Position numbers and translations under genes: made by a program | Shown here: in pieces, positions 22,225 to 33,885 of the stretch | How positions within the stretch are numbered: the first letter of the stretch is position 1 | How the letters are laid out: every line of letters begins with the position of its first letter | NCBI GenBank assembly: GCA_951394405.1 | Contig: OX596336.1 | Coordinates: 1,612,001 to 1,676,000 of the forward strand | DNA from: Coprinellus micaceus | Lineage: Eukaryota > Basidiomycota > Agaricomycetes > Agaricales > Psathyrellaceae | Direction of reading: 5' to 3' | DNA: 64,000 nucleotides | Notes under the pieces: generated by a model | What the model saw: only the letters and a program-made list of their open reading frames with translations | Told to the model about the DNA's origin: nothing | Databases searched by the model: none

Positions 22225-24153
22225 TCAAGGTCGTACTCTATTGAACAGCCGGTTTGGATGACTCGGATTCGGTGGCTCGGACACCGAACCGGGTGGTTTG
22301 AAGCCCTGGAAGTACTTCTCTCTGAAGTCTCTGTGTGCAGGGGTATGGGACTCCTCTCGCTGCATCTCGAACGTGGGCGGTGGGTAGTCCCTCGGTGTTG
22401 TTTTCTTAATCGTAATCAGCTGCCACAGCGTATCAGCAGGCCGGAGCGTGTAGTAGATAACATGGAAAACCCACCCGCCGACCCCAGGAACCAAAATCCT
22501 GCAAAGAGTTAGCAATGACCTCCATACCCTCACAAAGGGAGTTGTGGACGTCAACTTCCTCGTACTCGTCGTTCACGGTGGGGAGAAAAAATACAAGTCG
22601 GCCTTCGGTTTTTAGAAGGTACCGCGCGAAAAGTATGAGATCGGAGACGAGGTTGGAGAGTTCGTACGGCTTCGTGGGCGGTATGTAAGGGGTATCCTCC
22701 CTGAATTGGAACACCTCGTGAACATGCACAAGCTACGAGAATGGAATGAACCCACAGTCGAGGAGATTCACGATGTATGCGGCAGAGCTCCTTCTGCCGA
22801 TCCGAGAGCTCGCGCTTACGACCGAGGCGTTTAGCGCCGGCTCGCACGCCGTCTACGAGCAGGTGAGACTTCATCAAATCGAGAATTTCGAAGTTTGTGT
22901 CACTCACAAGGCGGGTCAGTGATGATTGCGTCGAAGAATCCTCCGCATCTCCACGGGTGGTTGGTCATGTCAAAGGTCGCGAGGTCGAGGATTTTACCGT
23001 CCACACCGTACTGCTTTGCCGCACGGAAAACCCCCGGTTCGGATTCTAGAAAGGCGAATGCGCGTCAATACAACACGAGTTGGAAGATGGGTAGAAGTAC
23101 GTTTCCCTCTCATTTGTCGACCGTCGATATCAGAGCCAAACATGAGAGAACCGAAGTGGGCGGTAGGCTGCAGGGAAAGGAATTTCTAAGTGGGTTGTAC
23201 GAGACATGGGCAGGAAACGTGTCCGCACATATGCCATGCTACCGGTACCCATAAATGGATCGTACATGAGCTTTCCTGGAGATGCCTACTGAAGTAGTCA
23301 ACAGCGAGATGGTCTGCGACGGGCCAAGGAACGCACCATGGTCTGGTTGGCCATTAGCAGCGAGATCTCTGCATCCATGCTCGTATTCCCAAAGTATTTT
23401 CGCTTTTTCACATCGAAGACATTCACCAGCGGCCTTGCGGTGCCTTCTTCTAGCTAGAGTTGGATCACACATCAGCGCGGTGCTGACGGTGTATGGGGGG
23501 ATCAACGTACCAACCTGCCGAAATACAGTTGTCTGAAGCCACCGTGCCCTGCGCGTTTATCCTTTGTGCGCTTGTACGACTCGTCGTCTATCTGTACGCA
23601 TCAGTCCCACCGAATCAGTCGAAGTCAACGGCTCACATTCTTCGAAGCAGGCCAAGAGGATCTGTGGAGTTTTCATGTTGATCTCGCCCCGAAAGTCCAT
23701 GTACGCGAAGCTCTCGATGATATCCCTCTGACTCCGCTGGGATATCGTGTGGTTGAACCCAGATACGATGAACTTGAAAGAGGTATCGGGGATGTATTGC
23801 TCCCATTTCGGTTTACTGGATCGGTTGGCATCGTGGAGCGCCTCGTAGGTTGCGCCATGGCCATAGTAGTCGTAGACAGCTCTGCACAACGAAAACCACA
23901 ACGTCATGAGACAACGGACCTTGATAGATGTATGTGTGTCTACGCACTTGATGAGAATACACCTTCTCGCCAATAGCCTCGCCTGTTCCTCATTCTCCAA
24001 TTCGAGAACCATGAACGGCCTCTTGGAATCATTGCATTCTGGATCATCGAGGAACCGGATAGTGAACCCGTTCAACTCTGAGATAGACTGGAGCTCCGGT
24101 AGCCTAAACTCTTCGTGCGCCTGCGCAAACTGGACCAGGTATCTTGACAGCAT
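22225..24153 (-). CDS. TRM11: tRNA (guanine-N2-)-methyltransferase catalytic subunit Trm11
   Basis: With Trm112, this enzyme makes m2G at position 10 of tRNAs using S-adenosylmethionine. Ten exons (24153-23948, 23881-23637, 23587-23511, 23453-23337, 23285-23229, 23167-23101, 23045-22908, 22852-22756, 22700-22475, 22419-22225) give 474 residues, close to the family length. The N-terminus YLVQFAQAHEEFRLPEL is diagnostic. The methyltransferase fold shows KRKYFGNTSMDAEISLLMAN, motif I as MYDPFMGTGSMAY, FGSDIDGR, and the catalytic DPPYG motif split by an intron after DPP. YIPPTKPYEL and WGRRL near the end match yeast Trm11. The exon 8/9 join (donor GTGGGT at 22755) was chosen because it alone keeps frame into that conserved block. 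Confidence 0.93.
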
Positions 24154-24381
24154 TGGAAGAGAGGAACAAACCCTGAGATCAAATTTGCAATTGAGATCAA
24201 ATCAAGCGATCATCTAAAAGCCGCGGGCGCTAAACTCTGCAGGGAGCGATGCGAGTACTCTTGGAAGAAGCCTTCCACGATCAATTCCGTGCATATAGTC
24301 TACGTATACACAGGGATAGACATCGTAGCGCTGTGCTAATTTTGTTGGCAAATTTCCCAAAGCCATGAGCCAAATCAAAGC

Positions 24382-25679
24382 CTAAACAATCGGGGTCAAA
24401 TCGAAGGTCTTCTCGCCGTCCTTCCTCACGGCAACACCTTTCTCAGTGACAATAGCCGTGATGAGCTCTGCTGGGGTAACATCAAAGCTGGGATTATAAA
24501 TTCCCTCCAGGCCGGTAGGGGTGATCATGACCTGGGCTTGCTCCACCGTGTCGCCTTGTGGAGGGTATATCGCACCGCGGACGAGGCAGGCCTCCAAAGC
24601 GGGGCGTTGCTCGATGGGAATCTGTTCGCCGCTCTCAATATCGAGATCGACAGTGCTGATGGGCGCGACCACGATGAAGGGGATGTTGTGTCTGGCAGCA
24701 ATTACGGCGGCGTTGTAGGTGCCGATTTTGTTAGCAGTATCTCCGTTCCTCGCGATACGATCAGCACCGACAGCTGGGGAACATTTGTTAGCGATTCATA
24801 GGGCTGGGGTTAAACGACTGACCAACAGCGTGGATGGGGAAGTGCTGGAACAGAGAGCCGACCATAGTGTCGCAAATCATAACGGAAGGAATTTGGAGGG
24901 TCTTCAGCTCAAGGGCCGTCAGCCTCGAGCCTTGGTGGTAGGGAGTTGTTTGCGTGAAGTAGGCCTTGTCGAGCTGATCGACTTCGTGGAGGTATGTGAT
25001 GAGACCAAGAGCAGTCCCGTATCCCTCGAAGGGCGTTAGAGGGACGCCAAGTGAAGACACTCCTACGAACTCACTGAAGTTGCTAACGACCCAGTATTAC
25101 AGACGGTCAAGACGTTGAGGGTGTTGGGAGTTGAGGGCTGTACTCTATTAATCAACCAGTCTCCTCCCCACTTGGCCATCGCCTTGTTCCTTCCAAGATC
25201 CTCGTCCGAAATGAGCTTTCCCTCCGCGATTAAAGCAGTCACAATAGCCTTAGGCTCCTCCTTCGCCAAGATAAGGTCCTCTAACAGCTTCTTAAGCCTG
25301 CTAGTAGCATTCCCGAGGTTGACAGCCGTCGGTCGTGCTGTGTATAGGTAGTCGAGGATGGGATGGACATGACCCTTGATGCCTTCCGCGGTCGCAAGAA
25401 ACTCTGGGAGCGGTGCCTGGCGTAAAGCCTGGGTGAGATATTGGGAAAACGAGAGGGATGCTAGAGATGCAATCGCAGGGGCACCCCTGATCTAGGTCAA
25501 TTTCAGCTTGGTCATTTCATTCCAATCGAAAGCGTACCGACCTTCATCGTCTTGATAGCGTCGTGGGCATCCTCTGGGCTGTTGATCTCGATGTATCGGG
25601 TGACATGAGGGAGGAGGAGCTGATCGACAATCTCAATTTTATCGCCCTCGGTGCGAATGGAGATGAGAGTAGAGGCCAT
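24382..25679 (-). CDS. MRI1: Methylthioribose-1-phosphate isomerase
   Basis: Cytosolic enzyme of the methionine salvage pathway converting methylthioribose-1-phosphate to methylthioribulose-1-phosphate. Four exons (25679-25542, 25491-25075, 25024-24823, 24773-24382) encode 382 residues, the usual size. Conserved landmarks are RGAPAIA near residue 48, the catalytic cysteine in [17 protein letters not shown], the catalytic aspartate in [20 protein letters not shown], and [12 protein letters not shown]. The family is homologous to eIF2B alpha/beta/delta subunits, but the Cys and Asp mark it as the isomerase. The first intron donor (GTCGGT) is weak, yet it is the only one keeping frame into RGAPAIA. 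Confidence 0.95.
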
Positions 25680-25991
25680 GGTTCGGCGTTCAGGGAGAGG
25701 AGGAAATCCGTTGAAATTATTTGAATAAATGGCTATTAATTAGGCCTACATAACCCTGATCTAGGGTCACGGACGCTGTGCACCTGCCCGCAATCACATG
25801 TATCTCCTAAACCATCATGTCGTTATAGCGTCCTGGATGACCTGCGTCAGGCAAGGTCGCTGCAGTCTCCTCTCATCTCTCCACCACACACTGGGCCCCA
25901 CACCCACAATTGAAGATCAGGACGTCGTTCCCGTTGTCGCCCCTACCACATAGGAGGCGTTCGGTACTCCCTTTGAGCAAGACCCGGGAGA
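25680..25991. promoter_or_regulatory. Divergent promoter region, MRI1 / lipase gene
   Basis: A 312-bp stretch between two outward-facing start codons. It must hold the promoters of both genes. I recognise no specific element. Confidence 0.5.
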
Positions 25992-28900
25992 ATGATTGAC
26001 CATCTTGTTGGACGGCCCAACCCATCATGGAAGCGCACCCAGGTCAGTTCTCCTCGCTGAGTTCGCTGCCGAGATGTGCTCATCTCGAAGCACAATGGCA
26101 GGTGTATCTCGTCATCTTGTTCTGGGTATGGCGCATCGTCCGTGGATCTTCTGGGCCGCCTCGATTGCTCTTTCTACCTCGGGTTAATCGAGCTCTCCGT
26201 ACGTCTCAGTCGCTTCGTTCGACAAAGGGCATCCTCTGAAATTATATACAGAACGTTTCACGCCATGGCAGATTATCCTCACCACTCTAACTAGCCTATA
26301 TGCCATCCGTAATATGGATAAGATCCTGGGCCTTGAAGCCCCGGAGCCACTGGCACGACTGGTGCGTCCTTTGGAGATTTCTTCGTGTATTCCTCGGACT
26401 CATCTGTCACCCAATCGCCATAGTATTCCTCCTCTTATTACCGAGCAACTTGGATCGTAACTGGTCTAGACGCAGGTTTTGCGACGGCAATGGCCATACG
26501 TCCCAAATGGCTTAGAGATATCGCTTCTTTGGTTTTCTCTGTGTATTACATGATTTATGCCCAGGAGGCAGACGAAAAAGTACGCTGCACCTCTTTGGTC
26601 GGTTTTCTTGGTGGCTAATTGGACCTTTAGCTACGACGATTCAGGGCCGTGCCCACAATTGAGATGCTCCGAACGACTTGGGAGAAGACCACAAATCCCT
26701 ATGTGGGTACATGCATTCTAAATCACATGCCCTTCTAACGGCCGCGGTTTAGATCAAATTTCTAACACACCTCCGTGCACCGCGAGTGAGCATGCGGAGG
26801 AGGATTCACCTCCCTCGCCCCAAGACTTCCTCCTACGATCGACCCATCACGGCGTGGCTTTACTTCGCTCCTCCAGAGGACCAGCTAGTCAGCCAGACCG
26901 AGCTAATCTTGGATTTCCCTGGAGGGGGTTTCATCGCAATGAACCCTGAACACCATGAAGAGCGCCTGAGGATGTGGGCCAAATCTTCCGGAAGGCCAGT
27001 GCTAGCTATAGACTACGGCAAAGCTCCAGAATACCCCTACCCGTTTGCCATCGACGAAGCGTTCGACACGTATCGCGTTTTGATAGAGTCAAGTGAGTGG
27101 TTTTAATGTTTTTATTATCCGTACATGCGTTGAATGCGTTTAGATGGTACTCTCATTGGACTCGGGGGCTCGAAACTCAGCATCATCATGAGTGGTGACT
27201 CTGCGTAAGCTATGGGCTCCCTCTGACATGTCTCGTCCGACTAACTTCGGGTACAGCGGTGGGTGTCTGGCAGTGAACATCGTGTTGAAGATCTTGGAAG
27301 AGAGAAACATGAAAACCTCGAAACCGATCAACCTTCCTCTCCCTACCGCGGTGGTGTTGAGCTACGCCGCCCTTGATTTCAACTTTACCTCCTGGATGAC
27401 AAACGACAACCTCCGGGTACTCAGAACGGAGCAGTCTAGCGGCAACATTCCAGGACTCAAGGAGCTAGCAGAGCAAAAAGATCACTTGAAGCACGTCGTA
27501 TGTATGAATTAATGTTTCAACCTTTCCCGTGATTGACTCTCCCCCTCAGTCTCCCCTCAGTATGGTTCGCGATAGCAAACCGTTCTCCCAACGGAAACAG
27601 TTGAAGAGACGGTCGAGCTGGAAAGATACTCTACGCGGTTGGGCAAGCGGCGGAGAGGACCAAGCGGAAGAGAAGCGCCCTCGGCGTTCATCTCTCAATT
27701 GGCGCACGCCCTCCAAGATAAGCGACAAGCAGGAGCGGCGCAGCGCAGGAGACGAAGGAAGCCTCGCAGATAACGAGACTTCTGACGATGAGGACTTTAA
27801 CCAATACCCTGAACAGGACCGACCTATCCAAGCCCGGGTTCTGTACAAGTACCCTAATGGTGGGGACGGTGTTGATGGGCTGCCTAGAAGCAAGTCGGCG
27901 ATGGACAGACAGCAGCTTGCGTTGTCTGTGGCAGTGGAGCAGGCGAATACCAAAGCCACCCGCGTTATTGCTGGGGATGGATCATTCAAACCAAGGGAAC
28001 CGATCGGTACGCGGTTGACTATGACTAGCCGAACGGGTTATTTCCAGGACAGAATTGTTGCCCCTAGCATGGTGAGTATTCTCACCTTCGTCATTCAATA
28101 CGTGGCCCTGACGTTCGAGTAGATGCGCGCTATGGCTATCCTCTACATTGGGCCTCATCGCAACCCAGACTTCTACAGTGACTACCATATCTCCCCCATC
28201 CTCGCTCCCGCACATCTTCTGGCACAATTTCCGCCTCTACTCATGCAATGCGGAGAGAAAGACCCTTTCGTGGACGACACTGTCATATTTGCAGGTCGTG
28301 TCCGAGAGGCTAAGAAAACAAGGAAGATGGAGCTTGATTTACTACTTTCCGGGAAGAGTGCTCGGTTCGGAGAAAATCTACGAATGAGCACTGCGGAAGC
28401 GAACATCGAGGGCAAATCGACCACGGAGTTGAAGAAGGAACGAGACAAGTTAGTCCAGGAGAGCGAAACGGACTGGGTCCAGATGGTTCTGTTCTCCGAT
28501 TGGAGCCACGGATACCTCCAGATGCCTACTTTGATGCATGAAGCCACCGCTGTAAGTTTCACTCGAGGAATGTTTGTTGCTGCCAGTGATATAAATTAAC
28601 CCCTACGGTTTGTTTCAGGTTATCGAGGACCTTGCGGAGTGGATGGATGACGCGTTCTTCAGATACCGACCGTCGAGCTGGAATGGGGACCGCAAGGAGA
28701 AAGCGCCTATGAAGGACCAAGGATTGTCCCTCCGCGTTCCTTCACCCAAGGGACAACCGTCGAAGCCATCCTCTAGTCCGATGGCCAGCGCTTCTGAGGG
28801 AGAGACGGATTCTGGAATCACCTTCGTGCCGAAAACGCGGAGGGGATCCATAGAGACCAGCGCGCGTAGCACGCCGCAGCAGATTAGGGCGTCTCTTCAC

Positions 28901-29077
28901 TCGCGAAATGAGTCGACTGCTGGAAACGAAACTGTTGTTTCGAGCAATTTTGCACCATCCGATACAAGGATCGGAACGCCTGAAAAGGGGTCTACTCCCC
29001 GGCTTGTAGGGCAGACTATCACCGAGACTGAGCTCATGAGGAGGCGGCGTTTGCTGGACTCGTATATTCTCGACTAG
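25992..29077 (+). CDS. Hormone-sensitive-lipase family alpha/beta hydrolase, membrane-associated
   Basis: Eleven exons (25992-26042, 26102-26198, 26252-26361, 26424-26579, 26631-26702, 26753-27092, 27144-27204, 27257-27497, 27550-28071, 28123-28551, 28619-29077) encode 845 residues. Two hydrophobic segments near the N-terminus (VYLVILFWVWRIV and PWQIILTTLTSLYAI) suggest membrane attachment. The hydrolase core has the oxyanion-hole motif as FPGGGFIAMN, the nucleophile elbow SGDSAGG (intron between A and GG), the acid in CGEKDPFVDD and the histidine in WSHGYLQM. An inserted, charged, Ser-rich region of about 170 residues (exon 9) sits between elbow and acid, and the C-terminus is disordered. 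The HSL/lipase family hydrolyses acyl or steryl esters; the substrate here is unknown. The usual HGGG histidine is replaced by proline. Confidence 0.85.
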
Positions 29078-29485
29078 ACTTGTGTACGTATGTAGGCTCA
29101 ATTCCAAGCAATAGGGGGCAGCACAGCTTGGGATCCTTGGAAGCCCGATTCAGGGTGTACCCCCATGTGGTTTGTTTGCTGTGCCAAACACAGCCACCTG
29201 TGTTGTTCCGTGTGCCCTGTTCTGAACTTGCACTCAAACCACGATCCCCCCTGTTCACATATCGCCGAGGCGGGATTAGAGTACCCATTGAACCCCCTTG
29301 AATCGCTATTATTCGTATTCTGGTGAGCGCAGAATACAAGCAGACACCGATCGCAGTTGTGCTGACAATCTCCGATTTGCACCCTTGCAGGCTGTGCAGG
29401 AATTGCCTTAAGCGCCCTTTCATCATCTCGACGACGAGGGTCCAGGATTCAAATTCAAATCTAACATTTGGGTGGAGAGGAAACG
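29078..29485. other. Intergenic region upstream of zinc-finger gene
   Basis: About 408 bp between the lipase stop and the next start on the same strand. No exon is supported. A 28-nt segment at 29458-29485 directly precedes the ATG. Confidence 0.5.
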
Positions 29486-30803
29486 ATGTCGAGCGACGAG
29501 AAAGTTGCGACGACGTCACCGCCAGCAATCGGTGCACAGTCGCCCAATTTGCCCCAGATTCAGCCACCCCCTTCATCAGACTCGCAGCAGCTACCCCCAG
29601 ATCCTCTATCGAGACCTGCTTTCGTCATGAATCCAACCAGGATGGAGTTTGTACTATCCAATGGACCGATTCCGCAGGGAATTCCGACAGAGGGACCAGC
29701 CTCTCACCCGGATGGACCCCCGTCGGTTGGCGAATTGATATATACTACACCACCAGTCCCTCTTCCAGGAACACCATCCTTCTTCCCCCCACATCTCCAG
29801 CCACCACCTCCAATGGATCATATGCCGACTTCTACGCCGCCGCCCCCGCAACCGCCCACCCCATCCATGACGACCAACGGCCATCCTCCCCAGGCCGAGA
29901 AACGCAGCCCGAAATCCTCGTCCGATATCCTCGCCCCAAACGCGAGCGAGCTGTACAATCGCGCGCAACAGCTCTTCGCAGCTGCAGTTGCTGTGCAGGC
30001 TGCTGAACAGAACGGTGCTGCAGGCGCACCCGGCCCCAATCACTACCCTTCCTCCAGTGGGGTACGGCTGCCGCCCATCTTGCAGGTGGAAAAGCAGCAG
30101 GTTACCACCTCTGCGACCCAGCTTGCGAGCGCGAGTCGCCGGCGCAACGAGGCTCACTTCGTCTGCCCGGTACCTGGATGTGGCAGCACGTTCACGCGAA
30201 GGTTCAACCTGCGGGGGCATCTGAGATCACACACTGAGGAGCGGCCGTACGTATGTGAGTGGCCTGGGTGCAAGAAGGGCTTCGCACGACAACACGATTG
30301 CAAGCGGCACCAGGCACTCCATACAGCCAAAAGTCAGAGCAATATCTGCCTTGGATGCAAGAAGACCTTCAGCCGTCTGGATGCGCTTAACGTAAGTATT
30401 TCTGCCTTATTCACATCCCAGGCGTATGCTAATGATTTCCCGCTCCTACAGCGACATTGTGAGTTAACTACCGTCGCGTCTCCGCCCTTGACATGATTTA
30501 TTGACTTTGCGATCTACAGTGCGTTCTGATGGCGGCGCGGATTGCAGGCCACATAATCCCAAGTTCGCCCAATCAAATGAAGATGAGCGCATTCGGCAAC
30601 AGCAAGCGCAAATGCACCACCACCAGATCCAGCAACAGCAACAGCAACAGCAACAGCACGCTGCTCTGGCCGCGGCCGTGGCAGCAGCAGCAGCAGCGTC
30701 GTCCTCGAACGCTCCCCCAGCCCCCGTTGGCCTCCCTCCCATGCCTCTTCCTATTCCCAGCATTGCACCATCCGCTCTTGAACAGCCCCAACCACCTCAA
30801 TAA
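29486..30803 (+). CDS. Swi5/Ace2-like C2H2 zinc-finger transcription factor
   Basis: Three exons (29486-30391, a 7-nt exon 30452-30458, 30520-30803) encode 398 residues. After a Pro-rich, disordered half come three tandem fingers: CPVPGCGSTFTRRFNLRGH, then CEWPGCKKGFARQHDCKRH, and a degenerate third CLGCKKTFSRLDALNRH ending with a Cys (DGGADC) in place of the last histidine. This two-plus-one layout matches yeast Swi5/Ace2, which drive M/G1 gene expression. The C-terminus holds nine glutamines (30630-30656) and an Ala-rich run, typical of activation regions. The 7-nt exon supplies Arg-His of the third finger, so its inclusion decides whether that finger can bind zinc. Nuclear. PEX5 starts 171 bp downstream. 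Confidence 0.85.
30630..30656 (+). repeat. CAG/CAA repeat, nine glutamines in zinc-finger factor
   Basis: Alternating CAG and CAA codons encode Q9 within a Gln/His-rich segment of the Swi5/Ace2-like protein. The interruption by CAA makes length change less likely than in a pure CAG run. Confidence 0.9.
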
Positions 30804-30974
30804 CTTCCCTCTGTACAATATTCTAATGTCAAAGTGTAGTTGGCTATAGTATATGATTGTTGAGACTTTCTCACTGCCAAAGCCCCTAATTTAAACACGT
30901 GAAACCTGCATAATTGGCCGAGTCGATCGAGAGCCGATACTTGAATGACCGGTCCCTCTTCTCCAGCCACCACT

Positions 30975-31365
30975 ATGGCACTACCAATGCTCGTTGGGGG
31001 GTCCGAGTGCGGACCTTCTAATCCCCTGCAAGGTCTCTCGAAGCGATTTGATCAGGATAGAGGTCTGCAGCAGGTTTGCACAATCTCTTGGCTCTGCATG
31101 GTGGCTCTCTTGATCCACAAATTCGTTTAGGACTACTTCGGCGCAGCACGGCCAGGCTCCTCGAGAGAGGTAGGGACTCTTGAGGCATGAACCACGTCCG
31201 TGAAACGCCTAATTTACTTCGATCTTCGTAGGCATTTCGGTCGCAGAACGTTGGGGGCCCAGTGGACCAGGATGCCCAGAGGTTCTTTGCTCAACAGAAT
31301 CATGCCCTGGGTTCGTCTGAGATTTCAGCGTTCGACATATCGGCGATGCGTGCGGCCTTGCCCTC

Positions 31366-31397
<32 letters not shown>

Positions 31398-33503
31398 CGC
31401 CTGCCCCTCAGGCATCGTGGGCCGCAGATTTTATAATGCAGCAGCCGTCGACGTCAACTTCAAGTGGACTGGTGCAACAGCACTCGGAACAACACCAACT
31501 AATGCATGCTCCGGTACAGCCGCAAAGTGCGTTTCCCGCCGATCTCGCAGTTTGATAGCTCGCAAATGTGACGCTCACGATCTGCAGGTTCTGTTCCCTG
31601 GAATTCGGGGATGTCCGCGTTTCGGATGAACACGATGTCGGGATTCGCTCCTCAAATTCACTCACCGATGCCCGCACAAGTAGCGAGCGAGCGAATATCC
31701 TGGGATAAGGAGTTCAGTGCCCAAGAATTCAGTATAGCACCAACTACCCTTGTGGAGGAGCCTCAACAAGCCGTTCAGCAGCAGCAGCAGCAGCAACAGA
31801 AAGCGTTCGACGGTGACGAACTCGCGCGCACCGCGGGCCAGCTCCTCGAGACTATCGCGCACGAACAGAATCCGAAATTTCAGAAGAGCCAGTTCCTTGG
31901 TCTGATGCGGCAACTGCGCGACGGGGAGGTTATCGTGGAAGGGAACAAGGTCGTTGAGAGCGACGGAACTCGAATGTCGTCATCGGACCTCAAGGGCAAG
32001 GGACGGGAGACGTTCCATCCATCCCATCTGAGTGGAACTCTTCTGCAGCAGCCAATGCTTGCCCAGGAGCAAGGGGGAAATGGCTCACTCACGGAAGATC
32101 CGAACGACGCTTACTTCCGCCAGGAGAACGCCGAATACACAAAGTACTGGAGTGACTCCGAGCAGAGGCGGGAGCAGATGGAACGGGCAGCTGCTCAACA
32201 CCAACAGCAGAACCCGGACGTTGCGATGTGGGGGAAGCTGCAGGATGACTGGGATACGTTCGAGGCTACCGCGACAGGCGTCAAACCCCTTGTTTCGCAG
32301 TACGTTTTTCAAGCGAGTAACCCATACATTCTTGGCGAAAGCTCAAGCACTCAGCACCATATGATGCATATGGGTGAGAGGCAGTCGATGTTGGAGGTTC
32401 GTGCATTTATCAAGTCTACGATCGATATTGGATCGAAGGTTATTAAAACCAGCCCTTCCCCGATAGAGCGTCTTGGAGATGGAGGCGGCTGCCCAGCGAG
32501 ACCCCTCCAACGCGGCGGTCTGGTACGAACTTGGGGTGAAGCAGCAAGAGAACGAGCGGGAGGGTAAGGCGTTACAAGCCCTGCAGCGCGCAGTCGAGCT
32601 CGATCCCTCACTGTTACCCGCATGGCTTGCCCTAGCCATCTCGTACACCAACGACAATGACCGTCAGGGCACATACCAGGCTATCTCTCAGTGGGTGGAC
32701 CGCAACGATTCGTATAGGGACGCCGCGGACATGTTCAGGGTGGACCACCCGCTAAGGGAGGGCGCCGTCATGACGGAGAAGTTTACGCATCTCATCGATT
32801 GCCTCATTGCGATGGCGAGGAGTGGGAGTGGGGAAATTGATGCGGATATCCAGATTGCACTCGCTGTATTGTTGAATTCGCATGAGGTACGAGTAAGACT
32901 CGGGGTTTCGGTGTTGAGGAGGTTCGTCGTGCTGACTGTGTTCCTTTCAACAGGAGTATGAAAAAGCACAGGACTGTTTCCGCACTGCACTTGCTGTGAG
33001 GCCAGATGTATGTCAACCTTATTATTTCCTTACCAACCAATGGATCTGATACCGTGACGTTTCCTGTAGGATTGGCTCCTCTATAATCGTGTTGGGGCCA
33101 CCATGGCGAACAGTGGTCGTGCGGAGGAGGCTCTCCAGTATTACTACAAGGCGCTCGAGCTCAACCCGGGGTATATTCGTGCAAGATTCAATCTGGGCAT
33201 CTCGTGCATGAACCTGAAAGTAAGCTTCATCTCTGGTTTTGCATACTTTATGGAACCACCTGCTCACATGTTCGACAGCGGTACGGCGAGGCTGCGCAGC
33301 ACATACTCGATGCCCTTATTTTGCAGGATAGTGATGGTTCTACCATGGACGACGCGTCGACTCCTGCGGACAAGCGGGAGGTAATATCGCAAGCGTTGTG
33401 GGTGAGTCTGAAGACGACATGCCTCCACCTGCAGAGGCCGGACCTTGCGACACTTTGTGACCAGAAGGATCTCGAGACGTTGCGCCAGAGATTTTATGAG
33501 TAG
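30975..33503 (+). CDS. PEX5: Peroxisomal targeting signal 1 receptor Pex5
   Basis: Cycling receptor that binds C-terminal SKL-type signals and carries cargo to the peroxisome. Eight exons (30975-31073, 31131-31169, 31232-31526, 31588-32396, 32467-32886, 32954-33007, 33070-33219, 33279-33503) encode 696 residues. The extreme N-terminus ([19 protein letters not shown]) carries the conserved cysteine that is ubiquitinated for export. Di-aromatic motifs follow ([29 protein letters not shown]) for Pex13/Pex14 binding. The C-terminal half is a TPR array ([56 protein letters not shown]). I chose the ATG at 30975, not an in-frame ATG at 30945, because the cysteine normally lies close to the start. 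Two polyglutamine runs lie in the disordered part. Confidence 0.95.
31367..31396 (+). repeat. Pure CAG repeat, ten glutamines in PEX5
   Basis: Ten uninterrupted CAG codons in exon 3 of PEX5, just before the first WxxxF-like motif. Pure trinucleotide runs are prone to slippage, so length may vary between strains. Confidence 0.92.
31776..31799 (+). repeat. CAG repeat, eight glutamines in PEX5
   Basis: Six CAG codons, one CAA and one CAG encode Q8 in exon 4 of PEX5, downstream of the second WxxxF-like motif. Confidence 0.9.
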
Positions 33504-33885
33504 ATGATATCTATACCTTATTGCACTAGCGATTGTACGAGCCATGTCAGGATTGAATATAATGCTGGGCGCCTATCACGAATGCGCCCACTCTCCTCGA
33601 ATCTCCGAGACATTCAGACGCACCATCGGCCACCCCCTCCCCGCAACAGCCATTTGAAGGTTATGAAGTACGATCCGTGTAGTGTTCCGACCATTGGTCA
33701 TAGATTAGTGGAGTGACTATAGACATAGCACATAGCAGGTAATCTAGTAACGCAGATGTGCTTGTCCCGATTATGGTGATGGGGCATGTATAACTTTTAT
33801 CTGCATAGGGAATGAATGGGGGTTGGATATGTGTGGAATCCGAGGCTGGAATGTGTCTAAATAAAAATACATAGGTCCGTGTACA
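33504..33885. other. Convergent 3' flank between PEX5 and TIM17
   Basis: About 382 bp between facing stop codons. No supported gene. Confidence 0.5.

Noticed and set aside
29654..30220. 188-codon minus-strand frame
   Set aside because: Antisense shadow of the Pro-rich and zinc-finger coding region of the Swi5/Ace2-like gene.
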